From: Pseudobutyrivibrio sp.
Lineage (GTDB): Bacteria; Bacillota; Clostridia; Lachnospirales; Lachnospiraceae
Assembly: GCA_024684955.1 (NCBI GenBank)
Contig: JAIKWH010000033.1
Location: forward strand, 1-50,817
Reading direction: 5' to 3'
Length of the DNA stretch: 50,817 nucleotides
The stretch's first letter is position 1. Each line of letters starts with the position of its first letter. Below, one piece after another: positions 7,147 to 15,085 of the stretch. Both the position numbers and the translations under genes were made by a program. The notes below the pieces were generated by a model, which saw only the letters and a program-made list of their open reading frames with translations, was not told the origin of the DNA and ran no database searches.

Positions 7147-7394
7147 TTATGATATAGATATAGTTTTACTGTTATATAAAGTAACAAGATATAGTAAATT
7201 TAATAATATATATGATAAAATCTATTGATTTTACCAATTGTAATAAGTAAAATTTTATTTAGACAGGAAAAACAAGAGGCAGAAGAGACCAAACACAGAA
7301 GAGATTAGGCACAGAAGGAACAAGGACAGAAGAAACTAGAAGCATAATTATCTAGTAAATAATAGAGGAAACAATACAAAGAGGTAAGAGGAAA
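7147..7394 (+). other. AT-rich upstream region of the LacI-type gene
   Basis: This 248-nt stretch carries no gene. Its first part is very AT-rich and may hold the promoter, but no single pair of boxes stands out. TTTACC at 7230-7235 and AGTAAAA at 7246-7252 resemble the half-sites of the operator at 8571-8588, with wider spacing, and may allow autoregulation. A purine-rich tandem repeat fills 7264-7342. Confidence 0.5.
7264..7342 (+). repeat. Five degenerate 16-nt tandem repeats
   Basis: Copies start at 7264 (CAGGAAAAACAAGAGG), 7280 (CAGAAGAGACCAAACA), 7296 (CAGAAGAGATTAGGCA), 7312 (CAGAAGGAACAAGGA, 15 nt) and 7327 (CAGAAGAAACTAGAAG). The CAGAAG core recurs four times at 16, 16 and 15-nt intervals. 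The array is purine-rich and non-coding, and it lies just before the regulator gene. Confidence 0.75.
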
Positions 7395-8354
7395 ATGGTT
7401 AAACTACAAGACATTGCAAAGGCTGCAGGGGTTTCGGTCTCTACAGTTTCTAATGTGTTAAATGGTAGGAAAAATGTGGGCGAGGATACAGCCAGAAAGA
7501 TTATGCAACTGGTGGATGAAATGGGATACGAGCCCAATGCAGTGGGCAAAGCCCTAAAATCTGGACATTCAAAGACCATTCTATTCATCTTTTCGGACTT
7601 TGATCGAAAGTTTTACTTGGATATTATCCATGGGATTGACGATTATGCCAACGCCAATGATTATGATTTTATTCTCTGCACTAGCAAAAGCTACGAGAAA
7701 TTCATAAACAAGTCATTGACCTGCGGATCTATCGTTCTCGATATCAGGTGCTCAGATGAGTTTATAAAGAAAAAGGCGGCCAGGGGATATCAGATTGTCA
7801 CCTTGGATAGAGCCCTGAATATACCTAATGTAAAGGGCGTGCTGGTAAACAATTATTCAGCAGAATGCGAATTGGTAGAGGGACTTATCAAAAAAGGCTA
7901 CAAGAAATTTGCATTCTTAGGGGGCTTGCCATCAGCAGATACAAGGGAAAGGTTTGACGCTTTTAAAGACACCCTTGCAAAACATGGGATTCCTTTTAGA
8001 AAGGATGATTACTATGCAGGAGATTTTAGAGAAAAGAGCGGATACCGGACAGCAAGGCTGATAATGCTGTCGGAGAGAATGCCAGAGGTCCTGGTGTGCG
8101 CCAGCGATTCTATGGCCATAGGAGCCCTAAAAGCCTTTAGGGAAGCGGACATAAATGTGCCGGAGGATATAGCGGTATGCGGATTTGACGATACAACCCT
8201 TGCTTCAGAATACAAACTGACTACAGTATCAGTGCCAAACTATGAGAGAGGCTATCTGGCAGCCCAAAACCTTGTGGAGAATGTAAATGGGGCAGGAAAC
8301 TACGACACCTTTATGATTACCGCCCAGGTAAAATGGAGGGAAACAACTAGATAA
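7395..8354 (+). CDS. LacI-family transcriptional regulator
   Basis: A 319-residue sugar-responsive repressor. The LacI helix-turn-helix is at residues 4-24 (LQDIAKAAGVSVSTVSNVLN), with the hinge helix around 45-58. The remainder is a periplasmic-binding-protein-like effector domain ending in the usual CGFDDTTLASEYKLTTV segment. Length is slightly short for the family but complete. It sits directly upstream of the disaccharide ABC/GH65 operon and most likely controls it, sensing the disaccharide or a breakdown product. A palindromic site TTTACC-N6-GGTAAA just downstream of that operon's promoter is the best operator candidate. GAGGTAAGAGG precedes the start. Confidence 0.93.
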   Translation: MVKLQDIAKAAGVSVSTVSNVLNGRKNVGEDTARKIMQLVDEMGYEPNAVGKALKSGHSKTILFIFSDFDRKFYLDIIHGIDDYANANDYDFILCTSKSYEKFINKSLTCGSIVLDIRCSDEFIKKKAARGYQIVTLDRALNIPNVKGVLVNNYSAECELVEGLIKKGYKKFAFLGGLPSADTRERFDAFKDTLAKHGIPFRKDDYYAGDFREKSGYRTARLIMLSERMPEVLVCASDSMAIGALKAFREADINVPEDIAVCGFDDTTLASEYKLTTVSVPNYERGYLAAQNLVENVNGAGNYDTFMITAQVKWRETTR

Positions 8355-8361
8355 AATGCTT

Positions 8362-8401
8362 TAGGAGCCTGGGATATCAAAAGGGATATCTCGGGCTTTT
8401 A
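8362..8401 (+). terminator. Intrinsic terminator after the LacI-type gene
   Basis: GCCTGGGATATC pairs with GATATCTCGGGC (wobble/mismatch in two places) around an AAAAGG-type loop, followed by TTTTATT. It separates the regulator from the transport operon. Confidence 0.82.
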
Positions 8402-8529
8402 TTAAATAAACTGGTAAAACTCAGGAGGATTTAGTAAAATTTACAAGTAAAACCAACTTTCAAAGACCAAAAGCCCACAAAAAGCCCAGCATATAATTGG
8501 GAATTCTAAACAAATCGCAAGAAAGCCCA

Positions 8530-8557
8530 TTGACACTCCAATATCTAGTGGTATTAT
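8530..8557 (+). promoter_or_regulatory. Promoter of the disaccharide operon
   Basis: TTGACA (8530-8535), 16-nt spacer and TATTAT (8552-8557) form a near-consensus housekeeping promoter 50 nt before the binding-protein start codon. Confidence 0.8.
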
Positions 8558-8570
8558 CTCAGTATAACGA

Positions 8571-8588
8571 TTTACCAAACAAGGTAAA
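8571..8588 (+). promoter_or_regulatory. Candidate LacI-type operator
   Basis: A perfect inverted repeat TTTACC-AAACAA-GGTAAA lies about 8 bases beyond the expected transcription start of the promoter at 8530-8557, a classical repressor position. Related half-sites occur at 8434-8444 (GTAAA-A-TTTAC) and before the regulator gene at 7230-7252. Assignment to the neighbouring LacI-type protein is inferred. Confidence 0.65.
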
Positions 8589-8606
8589 CTATTTAAGGAG
8601 GTTGTA

Positions 8607-9860
8607 ATGAAGAGAATTGGGAAATTGACAGCTGCTGCTTTATCTACAGTTATGGCAGCGTCAGTAGTAATGACAGGATGCGGTAGCGCATCAACAAACT
8701 CAGAGGGTTCTGGGGCAGCAGGCGGGGAGGAAGCTGCTGCAGCAAAGATCACCATCTTCCAGAGCAAGACAGAAATCATGGATGACTTGAATGCTTTGGC
8801 AGAAGCCTACACTGAGGAGACAGGTACAGAGGTAGAAGTTTGGGAGACTACCGGTGATAATTATCTTTCAGATTTAAAGACAGATTTATCAACAGAGAAG
8901 GGACCTACATTATTCTCACTCCAGCCTGGTGCTGAGTCAATTCAGATGGCTGACTACCTTGAGGATTTAGGCGACCTTGATTTTGTAGATAAGGTTTCAG
9001 CAGGCCTTGCTGATGAAGTAGATGGAAAGACAGTTGGTATTCCTTACACAGTTGAGGGATTCGGTCTTGTATATAACAAGGATCTTGTAGATGCTGAGGG
9101 CTTCACATCAACAGATGACCTTGTATCATACCTGTCAAGCGCAGCAGATGTAAATGCACTTGGTCTTTCACAGGAAGATTACTTCCTTATCGCTCACATC
9201 TTTAACGCACCATTTGCAGTTCAGGAGAATCCTGATGAGTACCTTGCACAGGTATTAAGTGGTGAGGTTAGACTTGCTGACAACGATGCTTTCAAAGAGT
9301 TTGCACAGATTATGGAAGCAATCAGAGCTAACTGCACAAACCCAGCAGACATTACATATGATGGAAACTGTGGTGATTTCGCAACAGGTAAGACAGCAAT
9401 GATTCACCAGGGTAACTGGGCATGGTCAATGTTTGCTGATTATGACATGAGTTTTGAGACAGGCCTTGCAGCAGTACCTATCCAGGGCAATGACAAACTT
9501 TCTGTTTCAGTTCCAATTTGCTGGTACTTAAATACAGATGCATCAGATGAGGAAAAGGCTTCTGCAAAGCAGTTCCTTAACTGGCTCTACACAAGCGATA
9601 CTGGTAAAGATTACCTTATGAACAAGTTTGGTTTCATTCCAGTAATCGATGGTATGACATCTGATGGCATTGATCCACTTTCTCAGTCTGTAGCAGACGC
9701 TGTTGCAGCAGACAAGATTATCCCATGGGTAATGAGCAACTGGCCAGCAGGTATTGTTTCAACAGATCTTGCTCCAATCACACTTGACTTCTTTACAAGT
9801 GATATGACAGGTGAGGAGCTCCTCAATCAGCTGAACGACGCATTTGTTAATGCACAGTAA
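8607..9860 (+). CDS. Sugar ABC transporter substrate-binding lipoprotein
   Basis: A 417-residue extracellular solute-binding protein of the MalE-like family. The N-terminus is a lipoprotein signal: MKRIGKLTAAALS, a hydrophobic core, and lipobox VMTGC with the anchoring Cys25. The mature part has the family's conserved pattern: IPYTVEGFGLVYNKDL near 148-163, and IHQGNWAWSMFADYD around 270. It delivers sugar to the two permeases encoded next. A terminator-like hairpin between this gene and the permeases should make this protein the more abundant product. GH65 and beta-phosphoglucomutase genes downstream point to maltose or another glucose disaccharide. No ATPase is encoded in the operon; a shared MsmK/MalK-type ATPase elsewhere is assumed. 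AGGAGG lies before the ATG. Confidence 0.93.
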   Translation: MKRIGKLTAAALSTVMAASVVMTGCGSASTNSEGSGAAGGEEAAAAKITIFQSKTEIMDDLNALAEAYTEETGTEVEVWETTGDNYLSDLKTDLSTEKGPTLFSLQPGAESIQMADYLEDLGDLDFVDKVSAGLADEVDGKTVGIPYTVEGFGLVYNKDLVDAEGFTSTDDLVSYLSSAADVNALGLSQEDYFLIAHIFNAPFAVQENPDEYLAQVLSGEVRLADNDAFKEFAQIMEAIRANCTNPADITYDGNCGDFATGKTAMIHQGNWAWSMFADYDMSFETGLAAVPIQGNDKLSVSVPICWYLNTDASDEEKASAKQFLNWLYTSDTGKDYLMNKFGFIPVIDGMTSDGIDPLSQSVADAVAADKIIPWVMSNWPAGIVSTDLAPITLDFFTSDMTGEELLNQLNDAFVNAQ

Positions 9861-9877
9861 TTAACTCGAAAAACTTT

Positions 9878-9906
9878 GGGGGCTTAGTACAAGCCCCCTT
9901 TTATTT
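9878..9906 (+). terminator. Intercistronic terminator-like hairpin
   Basis: GGGGGCTT (9878-9885) pairs with AAGCCCCC (9891-9898) around AGTAC, followed by TTTTATTTT. It lies between the binding-protein and permease genes of one apparent operon, so partial termination or mRNA stabilisation is the likely role. Confidence 0.8.
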
Positions 9907-9920
9907 TAGGGAGGGTAAAG

Positions 9921-10766
9921 ATGAAAATTAGTAAGAAATGGTTTGCAGTGTTTACATTGCCCCTTATGATTATTTTCACAATCGTAGTAGTTATCCCATT
10001 TTTCATTGGAATTGGATATTCCTTCTTTGAGTGGGATGGCTTTGCAAAACACCAGGCCGTATGGGTAGGTATGCAAAATTATCTAGATGTCTTAAGGGAC
10101 GACAGATTTATTTCAGCCGAAATCAGAACAGTAATCTTTACAGTAATCGCTGTAGTATCAGTTAATTTGCTAGGTCTTATATTTGCCCTCTTGGTAACAA
10201 CCAAAATGAAGGTAGCCAATCTGAGCCGTGCAATGTTATTTATGCCTTACCTGATTGGTGGTTTGATTTTAGGTTACATATGGAAAGCAGTATTTTCAGA
10301 ATGGTTTTTAAGTCTTGGAATTGGCAACTGGCTTACAGATGCTAAAAAAGCTATGGCTGCAATGATTATAGTAACCACTTGGCAGATGGCAGGTTACGTA
10401 ATGATTGTATACATAACTGGTCTTATGGCGATTCCTGAGGAGGTCATTGAGGCTTCCAGCGTTGATGGGGCCAGCTACTGGCAGACACTTACAAAGATTA
10501 GATTACCTTTGTTGATGCCAAGTATCACAATTTGCCTTTTCCTTACATTATCTAACTGCTTCAAGGTATACGACGTAAACGTATCCCTGACAGGATCGGG
10601 TCCGGCAAATCAGTCTGAACTGTTTTCTTTAAACATTTTCAACGAAATCTTTGAACAAAACAATTTTGGATATGGCCAGGCAAAGGCTATTATCTTTTTC
10701 CTTATAGTTGCAATTATTACTTTGGTACAAGTTTCTATTACTAGTAAAAAGGAGGTGGAGATGTAA
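9921..10766 (+). CDS. Sugar ABC transporter permease (MalF-like)
   Basis: A 281-residue inner-membrane permease with about six membrane segments, beginning at residues 8-33 (FAVFTLPLMIIFTIVVVIPF). The cytoplasmic coupling motif that contacts the ATPase is EEVIEASSVDGASYWQTLTKIRLP (spanning residues ~175-198), matching the EAA...G consensus. It partners the MalG-like protein of the next gene, whose start codon overlaps this stop in TAATG. AGGGAGG precedes the ATG. The sugar is inferred from the phosphorylase downstream, not from this sequence. Confidence 0.92.
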   Translation: MKISKKWFAVFTLPLMIIFTIVVVIPFFIGIGYSFFEWDGFAKHQAVWVGMQNYLDVLRDDRFISAEIRTVIFTVIAVVSVNLLGLIFALLVTTKMKVANLSRAMLFMPYLIGGLILGYIWKAVFSEWFLSLGIGNWLTDAKKAMAAMIIVTTWQMAGYVMIVYITGLMAIPEEVIEASSVDGASYWQTLTKIRLPLLMPSITICLFLTLSNCFKVYDVNVSLTGSGPANQSELFSLNIFNEIFEQNNFGYGQAKAIIFFLIVAIITLVQVSITSKKEVEM

Positions 10767-11608
10767 TGAACTCAAAATTCAAAAAAATTATACCCAACAT
10801 ACTTATGATGGCTTTTTGTCTCGTATATCTCCTTCCTATTTACATGATTTTTACCAACTCTTTTAAGAGTAGGTCAGAAATGTACGAAAATATGATGGCT
10901 CTGCCTTCTAGGCTTACTCTGGAATACTATCAGAGTGCTTTATCAAAGATGAACTTTTGGGTTTCTCTAAGGAATTCACTTTTGCTCACAGTTATTTCAA
11001 TTGGATTAATTGTAATCCTTTCATCTATGACAGCCTGGATGATAGCCAGATACAAGGGCAAGGTCAGCAGGTTTTTCTTGAGCCTACTCATTGCAACAAT
11101 GCTTATTCCTTTTCAGACAATCATGATGCCACTCATGCAGGAAATGACCTGGATTGAAAAGAGAACCGGTCTGACAATGACAGACTCAATACCAGGACTG
11201 ATTTTTATGTACATCGGTTTTGGCGCTGGTATGGCAGTTTTCCTTTTCCATGGATTTATTAGCACTATTCCAATTTCCCTGGAGGAGGCAGCAACAATTG
11301 ATGGCTGTAATACCTGGCAGGTTTTTTGGAAAATTGTATTTCCAAACCTGAAATCTACAACAATCACAGTAATCATCCTTGATGTAATTTGGATTTGGAA
11401 CGATTACCTTCTTCCATCCCTTACATTGAAGGCTAAAGAGAACAGGACAATACCTATTTCAGCATCTAAATTTTTCGGACAGTACACAATCAGTTGGAAT
11501 GAAGCTATGGCTGCCCTTGTGGTAACTATATTGCCTGTTATTGTTTTCTACCTGTTCTGCCAGAAATATATCGTGAAGGGAGTTGCAGCTGGTGCCGTTA
11601 AGGGCTAG
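10766..11608 (+). CDS. Sugar ABC transporter permease (MalG-like)
   Basis: A 280-residue permease, second half of the membrane channel. Six membrane segments are evident; the EAA motif is SLEEAATIDGCNTWQVFWKI (residues ~171-190). The C-terminus GVAAGAVKG is the signature tail of MalG-like proteins. It overlaps the previous gene by one base pair set (TAATG) and ends 11 nt before the GH65 gene, so translation of the three is probably coupled. Confidence 0.93.
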   Translation: MNSKFKKIIPNILMMAFCLVYLLPIYMIFTNSFKSRSEMYENMMALPSRLTLEYYQSALSKMNFWVSLRNSLLLTVISIGLIVILSSMTAWMIARYKGKVSRFFLSLLIATMLIPFQTIMMPLMQEMTWIEKRTGLTMTDSIPGLIFMYIGFGAGMAVFLFHGFISTIPISLEEAATIDGCNTWQVFWKIVFPNLKSTTITVIILDVIWIWNDYLLPSLTLKAKENRTIPISASKFFGQYTISWNEAMAALVVTILPVIVFYLFCQKYIVKGVAAGAVKG

Positions 11609-11619
11609 CGGTTAATTCG

Positions 11620-13866
11620 ATGAGTCGTTACGTTACAAGAAAATTTGATTATGATAAAAAGGACCAGTTGGCCCTGGAGGAAACTCTCTTTCATAATGCC
11701 AATGGATATATAGGTGTGCGAGGAAACCTGGAGGAGGGAGTACCTGCAGCTATGCATACCATGAGGGGTGTCTACTTAAATGGCGTTTGTGAAACCATTC
11801 CTATGAAGCAGGCTGAGAGCCTTTGTAACCTTACAGAAGAAAAGGAGACAATGGTAAATGTTGGGGACATTCAGACTGTAAAAATATTCATAGATGGCCA
11901 GGAGTTTTCTCTTTTCGAGGGAGAAAAATGTCAACAGACTAGAATACTTGATATGGACCAAGGGACCACAAACAGAGATGTGACATGGAATTTGTCAGAG
12001 GGCAGAAAGGTGAAAATTTCTGTAAAGAAGATGGCAAGTTTTGTGGAGGAATCTCTCTTTGTATTAGAATATTCCGTCACTGCAGTGGGGTTTGACGGAA
12101 AGATGAAATTGGTTTCCTATCACATACCTGAGGTTTGCAACTATGCAAACCCTGATGACCCTAGGCTTGCAGCAGAGGGGGCTTCCTACCTGAGGACTGA
12201 GAGAATAGAAACCAGGGGGAAGGCCACTGGACTATCTGTTACAAGTACGGAGAAGACAAAGATCAAGGTTGGAATCATGTCTGACCATCAGTGGAATGTG
12301 AGGCCAGAATCTGAGGAGATTAGGGTAGAAAATGATGAGATAATTTATGAGGCTATTATCCCTCTTGAAAGTGATAAAACATCTACCTGCTCCAAGATTG
12401 TCATATTCAAAGATTCTATTAGGGAAAAAGATGTCTATGGTAAACTTTCGGAGACTATGGACATAGTTAGAAAGAAAACTCTTGATTATTATTTTGAAAG
12501 TCAAAGATTTTTCCTTGAAAAATTTTGGAATAGTTCAGAGGTGAGGATTCCAGGCGACGAAAAGTTAGAAAATGCTCTCAATTTTAACATTTTCCAGTTG
12601 CTTCAATCGGCACCACAGGATTATTATTGTTCTATAGCTGCAAAGGGGTTGTCAGGGGAAGGCTACGAGGGACATTATTTCTGGGACACAGAAATGTTTA
12701 TGTTACCTTTTTATGTATTGTCAGAGCCCCAGGTAGCCAAAAGGCTATTAGAATTCAGATATGAGACTCTTGGCCCTGCTTTGGAAAATGCAAAGCTGTT
12801 AGGCCACAAAAAGGGGGCCTTATATCCTTGGCGTACTATCAACGGTAAAGAATGCTCTGGATATTATGTTTCTGGATCCGCTGCATATCATATTAATGGT
12901 GATATTGCCTATGGGGTTGTGCAGTATTACTTTGCTACCGGAGATTACCAATTTATCAGAGACAAGGGAGCAAGGATTCTCCTAGAGACCGCCAGGCTGT
13001 GGATGGATGTGGGAAATTACCATGATGGCAGTTTTCATATTCACGGCGTCACAGGTCCCGACGAGTATACTTGTCTTGTGGATGATAATTATTACACCAA
13101 CAGGATTGCTCAGTTCAATCTTATGTGGGCTGTCAAAGCTGCTAGGCTTATGGAAGAAAAAGGGGACTTCGACCAGTTTAGCCTAGACAACAAATTGACA
13201 GCAGATGAACTGAAAGAAATGGAAATGGCAGCAAATGCCATGGAAATTCTTTATGATGAAAATCTAAAGATTAATCCTCAGGATTCCTCATTCCTTTCAA
13301 AGCCCCTATGGGATTTGGAGGCTACCGACAAAAGTGAATTTCCACTTTTGTTACACTATCATCCTTTGCACCTATATAGATATCAGGTTTGCAAGCAGGC
13401 GGACACGGTAATGGCTTATTACCTGTTCCCAGACTTAGAAGACCAGGAGACAATGGAAAATAGCTATAGGTATTATGAAAAGATTACCACCCATGATTCA
13501 TCACTATCAGAGTGTATCTATTCGGTGGTTGCGTCTAGACTTGGAATGAAAGAAAAGGCCTACAGTTATTTTGGAGATTCAGCCAAGTTGGATCTGGAAA
13601 ATCTCCATGGTAATACAAAGGATGGTATTCACACTGCCAATATGGGAGGCTCATATATCGCCTTGGTATACGGTTTTGCAGGGCTTGTTATCAGGGAGGA
13701 GGGCTTGAGATTTAAGCCATTTTTACCAGATAAATGGGAAGGCTATAGTTTCAAGTTCCAGTATAGGGGAAAAACCTATGAATTCTCTATTGATAAAGAT
13801 GGAGCGAGAGTGCTTTATGATGGGGAAAATATTACAGAAGCTGACAAAATAAAGATTTTGCAGTAG
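11620..13866 (+). CDS. GH65 disaccharide phosphorylase
   Basis: A 748-residue family 65 glycoside hydrolase-type phosphorylase, acting in the cytoplasm. It cleaves an alpha-glucosidic disaccharide with phosphate, with inversion, giving beta-glucose-1-phosphate and glucose or another sugar. The N-terminal beta-sandwich covers ~1-260 (ETLFHNANGYIGVRGNLEEG at 21-40). The (alpha/alpha)6 barrel has GYEGHYFWDTEMF (348-360), YPWRT (402-406), the catalytic acid Glu482 in GPDEY, KQAD (592-595) and THDSSLS (624-630, phosphate-site region). Length fits maltose, kojibiose, nigerose and trehalose phosphorylases; sequence reading alone does not tell which. The beta-phosphoglucomutase gene follows directly, which fits the beta anomer product. 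Confidence 0.92.
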   Translation: MSRYVTRKFDYDKKDQLALEETLFHNANGYIGVRGNLEEGVPAAMHTMRGVYLNGVCETIPMKQAESLCNLTEEKETMVNVGDIQTVKIFIDGQEFSLFEGEKCQQTRILDMDQGTTNRDVTWNLSEGRKVKISVKKMASFVEESLFVLEYSVTAVGFDGKMKLVSYHIPEVCNYANPDDPRLAAEGASYLRTERIETRGKATGLSVTSTEKTKIKVGIMSDHQWNVRPESEEIRVENDEIIYEAIIPLESDKTSTCSKIVIFKDSIREKDVYGKLSETMDIVRKKTLDYYFESQRFFLEKFWNSSEVRIPGDEKLENALNFNIFQLLQSAPQDYYCSIAAKGLSGEGYEGHYFWDTEMFMLPFYVLSEPQVAKRLLEFRYETLGPALENAKLLGHKKGALYPWRTINGKECSGYYVSGSAAYHINGDIAYGVVQYYFATGDYQFIRDKGARILLETARLWMDVGNYHDGSFHIHGVTGPDEYTCLVDDNYYTNRIAQFNLMWAVKAARLMEEKGDFDQFSLDNKLTADELKEMEMAANAMEILYDENLKINPQDSSFLSKPLWDLEATDKSEFPLLLHYHPLHLYRYQVCKQADTVMAYYLFPDLEDQETMENSYRYYEKITTHDSSLSECIYSVVASRLGMKEKAYSYFGDSAKLDLENLHGNTKDGIHTANMGGSYIALVYGFAGLVIREEGLRFKPFLPDKWEGYSFKFQYRGKTYEFSIDKDGARVLYDGENITEADKIKILQ

Positions 13867-13877
13867 AGGAGGATAAT

Positions 13878-14531
13878 TTGTTAGAGGCAGTTATATTTGA
13901 CCTAGACGGCGTAATCACAGATTCCGCATCTTATCACTATCAGGCGTGGAAAATAATCGCAGATGAATTAAAAATCGATTTCGATGAAACATACAATGAA
14001 AAATTAAAGGGCGTATCCAGAATGGGCTCATTGGAACTGATCCTGGATAATGGACCTGGCAAGGATGCTTTTTCCCAGGAGGAAAAGGAAAGACTTTGCA
14101 CTAGAAAGAATGATTTATACAAGGAACTTATCAAACAGATCACACCAAGTGATCTTCTCCCAGGAATTGGTGAGTTGCTTAAAGAACTTAAAGCAAACAA
14201 TGTTCTCATTGGCTTGGCATCAGTTAGTCTGAATGCCCCTGCCATTATTAATAGCCTTGGTATCAAGGATATGTTTGATTATATGGCGGATGCAGCAGTT
14301 GTTAAGGAATCAAAACCTGCGCCAGATATTTTCTTAGATAATATAAAAGGATTGAAAGTTAATCCTGCTAATTCAATTGGTGTGGAGGATGCAGAGGTTG
14401 GCATTGAGGCAATTCACAGGGCTGGAATGAAGGCCTGCGGAATTGGCAGTGTTGAAACCTTGTCAAAGGCAGATTTGCTTCTTTCTTCTACAGCAGAACT
14501 TAGCTTGGATAAATTAAAGGCAATGCTTTAA
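13878..14531 (+). CDS. pgmB: Beta-phosphoglucomutase
   Basis: A 217-residue HAD-superfamily mutase that converts beta-glucose-1-phosphate to glucose-6-phosphate. The nucleophile motif FDLDGVITDSASYHY has Asp8 and Asp10, and the helical cap contains the substrate-specificity loop KLKGVSRMGSL, typical of beta-PGM. The later HAD motifs are ASVS (motif II), KESKPAPDIF (motif III lysine) and GVEDAEVGIEA (motif IV). It starts with TTG, supported by AGGAGG 8 nt upstream and by the conserved N-terminus. As the last gene of the operon it directs the phosphorylase product into glycolysis. Confidence 0.93.
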   Translation: MLEAVIFDLDGVITDSASYHYQAWKIIADELKIDFDETYNEKLKGVSRMGSLELILDNGPGKDAFSQEEKERLCTRKNDLYKELIKQITPSDLLPGIGELLKELKANNVLIGLASVSLNAPAIINSLGIKDMFDYMADAAVVKESKPAPDIFLDNIKGLKVNPANSIGVEDAEVGIEAIHRAGMKACGIGSVETLSKADLLLSSTAELSLDKLKAML

Positions 14532-14534
14532 AAA

Positions 14535-14568
14535 AAAGCTGTTTGGCTAGACCAAACAGCTTTAATTT
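14535..14568. terminator. Bidirectional intrinsic terminator
   Basis: AAAGCTGTTTGG and CCAAACAGCTTT form a perfect 12-bp stem with loop CTAGA, with A run upstream and T-rich sequence downstream. It serves both the disaccharide operon (+) and the superoxide reductase gene (-), whose stop lies 4 nt away. Confidence 0.92.
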
Positions 14569-14571
14569 TAT

Positions 14572-14949
14572 TTATAAATCTTTTTTCCAGAGACCATGGA
14601 GATTGCAATACTCATAAACTGCAATAGGTTTGTCATTTGTAATAAACTCTGCCTTTGGCTCCTGTCCAGGCTCTAAGTACTTAATCTGTCCGCCGTTTTC
14701 AGTCTCAAGATATATAAACTGAATGTGATGCTCCTCCAGCATAGGGTGAAGGACCGAACCTACAGCAACGCAAACCTTGTTGCCCTCAATAGTAACCTCT
14801 GGTACATGCTTTTCTGTAGCACCATCAGAAGTGTTAGCTGTGAGAAGTGTCATTTCCTCACCGCAGCACACAGGAGTGCAGCAAGATTTTTTGTCAACAA
14901 ACATAACGAAATTGCCACATTTCATACATCTGTAAAACAATGTTTCCAT
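14572..14949 (-). CDS. dfx: Desulfoferrodoxin (two-iron superoxide reductase)
   Basis: A 125-residue superoxide reductase, which reduces superoxide to hydrogen peroxide without making oxygen. The N-terminal desulforedoxin-type rubredoxin-like iron site has Cys8, Cys11, Cys28 and Cys29. The catalytic iron site has His48 (EKHVP), His68 (LHP), His74, Cys115 and His118 (YCNLHGLW). These match the classical ligands with an offset of one. A longer in-frame extension upstream exists, but AAAGGAGG lies 8-14 nt before this ATG and the family starts here. An additional Cys23-Cys24 pair near the first iron site is unusual. A promoter TTGTAG-N18-TAAAAT is visible upstream on this strand. Confidence 0.95.
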   Translation of the reverse strand: METLFYRCMKCGNFVMFVDKKSCCTPVCCGEEMTLLTANTSDGATEKHVPEVTIEGNKVCVAVGSVLHPMLEEHHIQFIYLETENGGQIKYLEPGQEPKAEFITNDKPIAVYEYCNLHGLWKKDL

Positions 14950-15048
14950 AGTAAATAACCTCCTTTTTGTAAAAACGCTTTTTTCCATTTTATCATGTGC
15001 AATATATCCACTACAAGTAAGCTTGTTTAAAAGATTTGTGAATTGAGG

Positions 15049-15054
15049 TATAAT
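15049..15054 (+). promoter_or_regulatory. Promoter -10 element for hypB
   Basis: TATAAT lies 32 nt before the hypB ATG. The -35 region is weak (TTTAAA at 15026-15031 with a 17-nt spacer). The 136-nt gap is shared with the divergent superoxide reductase gene. Confidence 0.6.
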
Positions 15055-15085
15055 CAAGAGACAAGTCAATCCAAGGAGTAATAAA

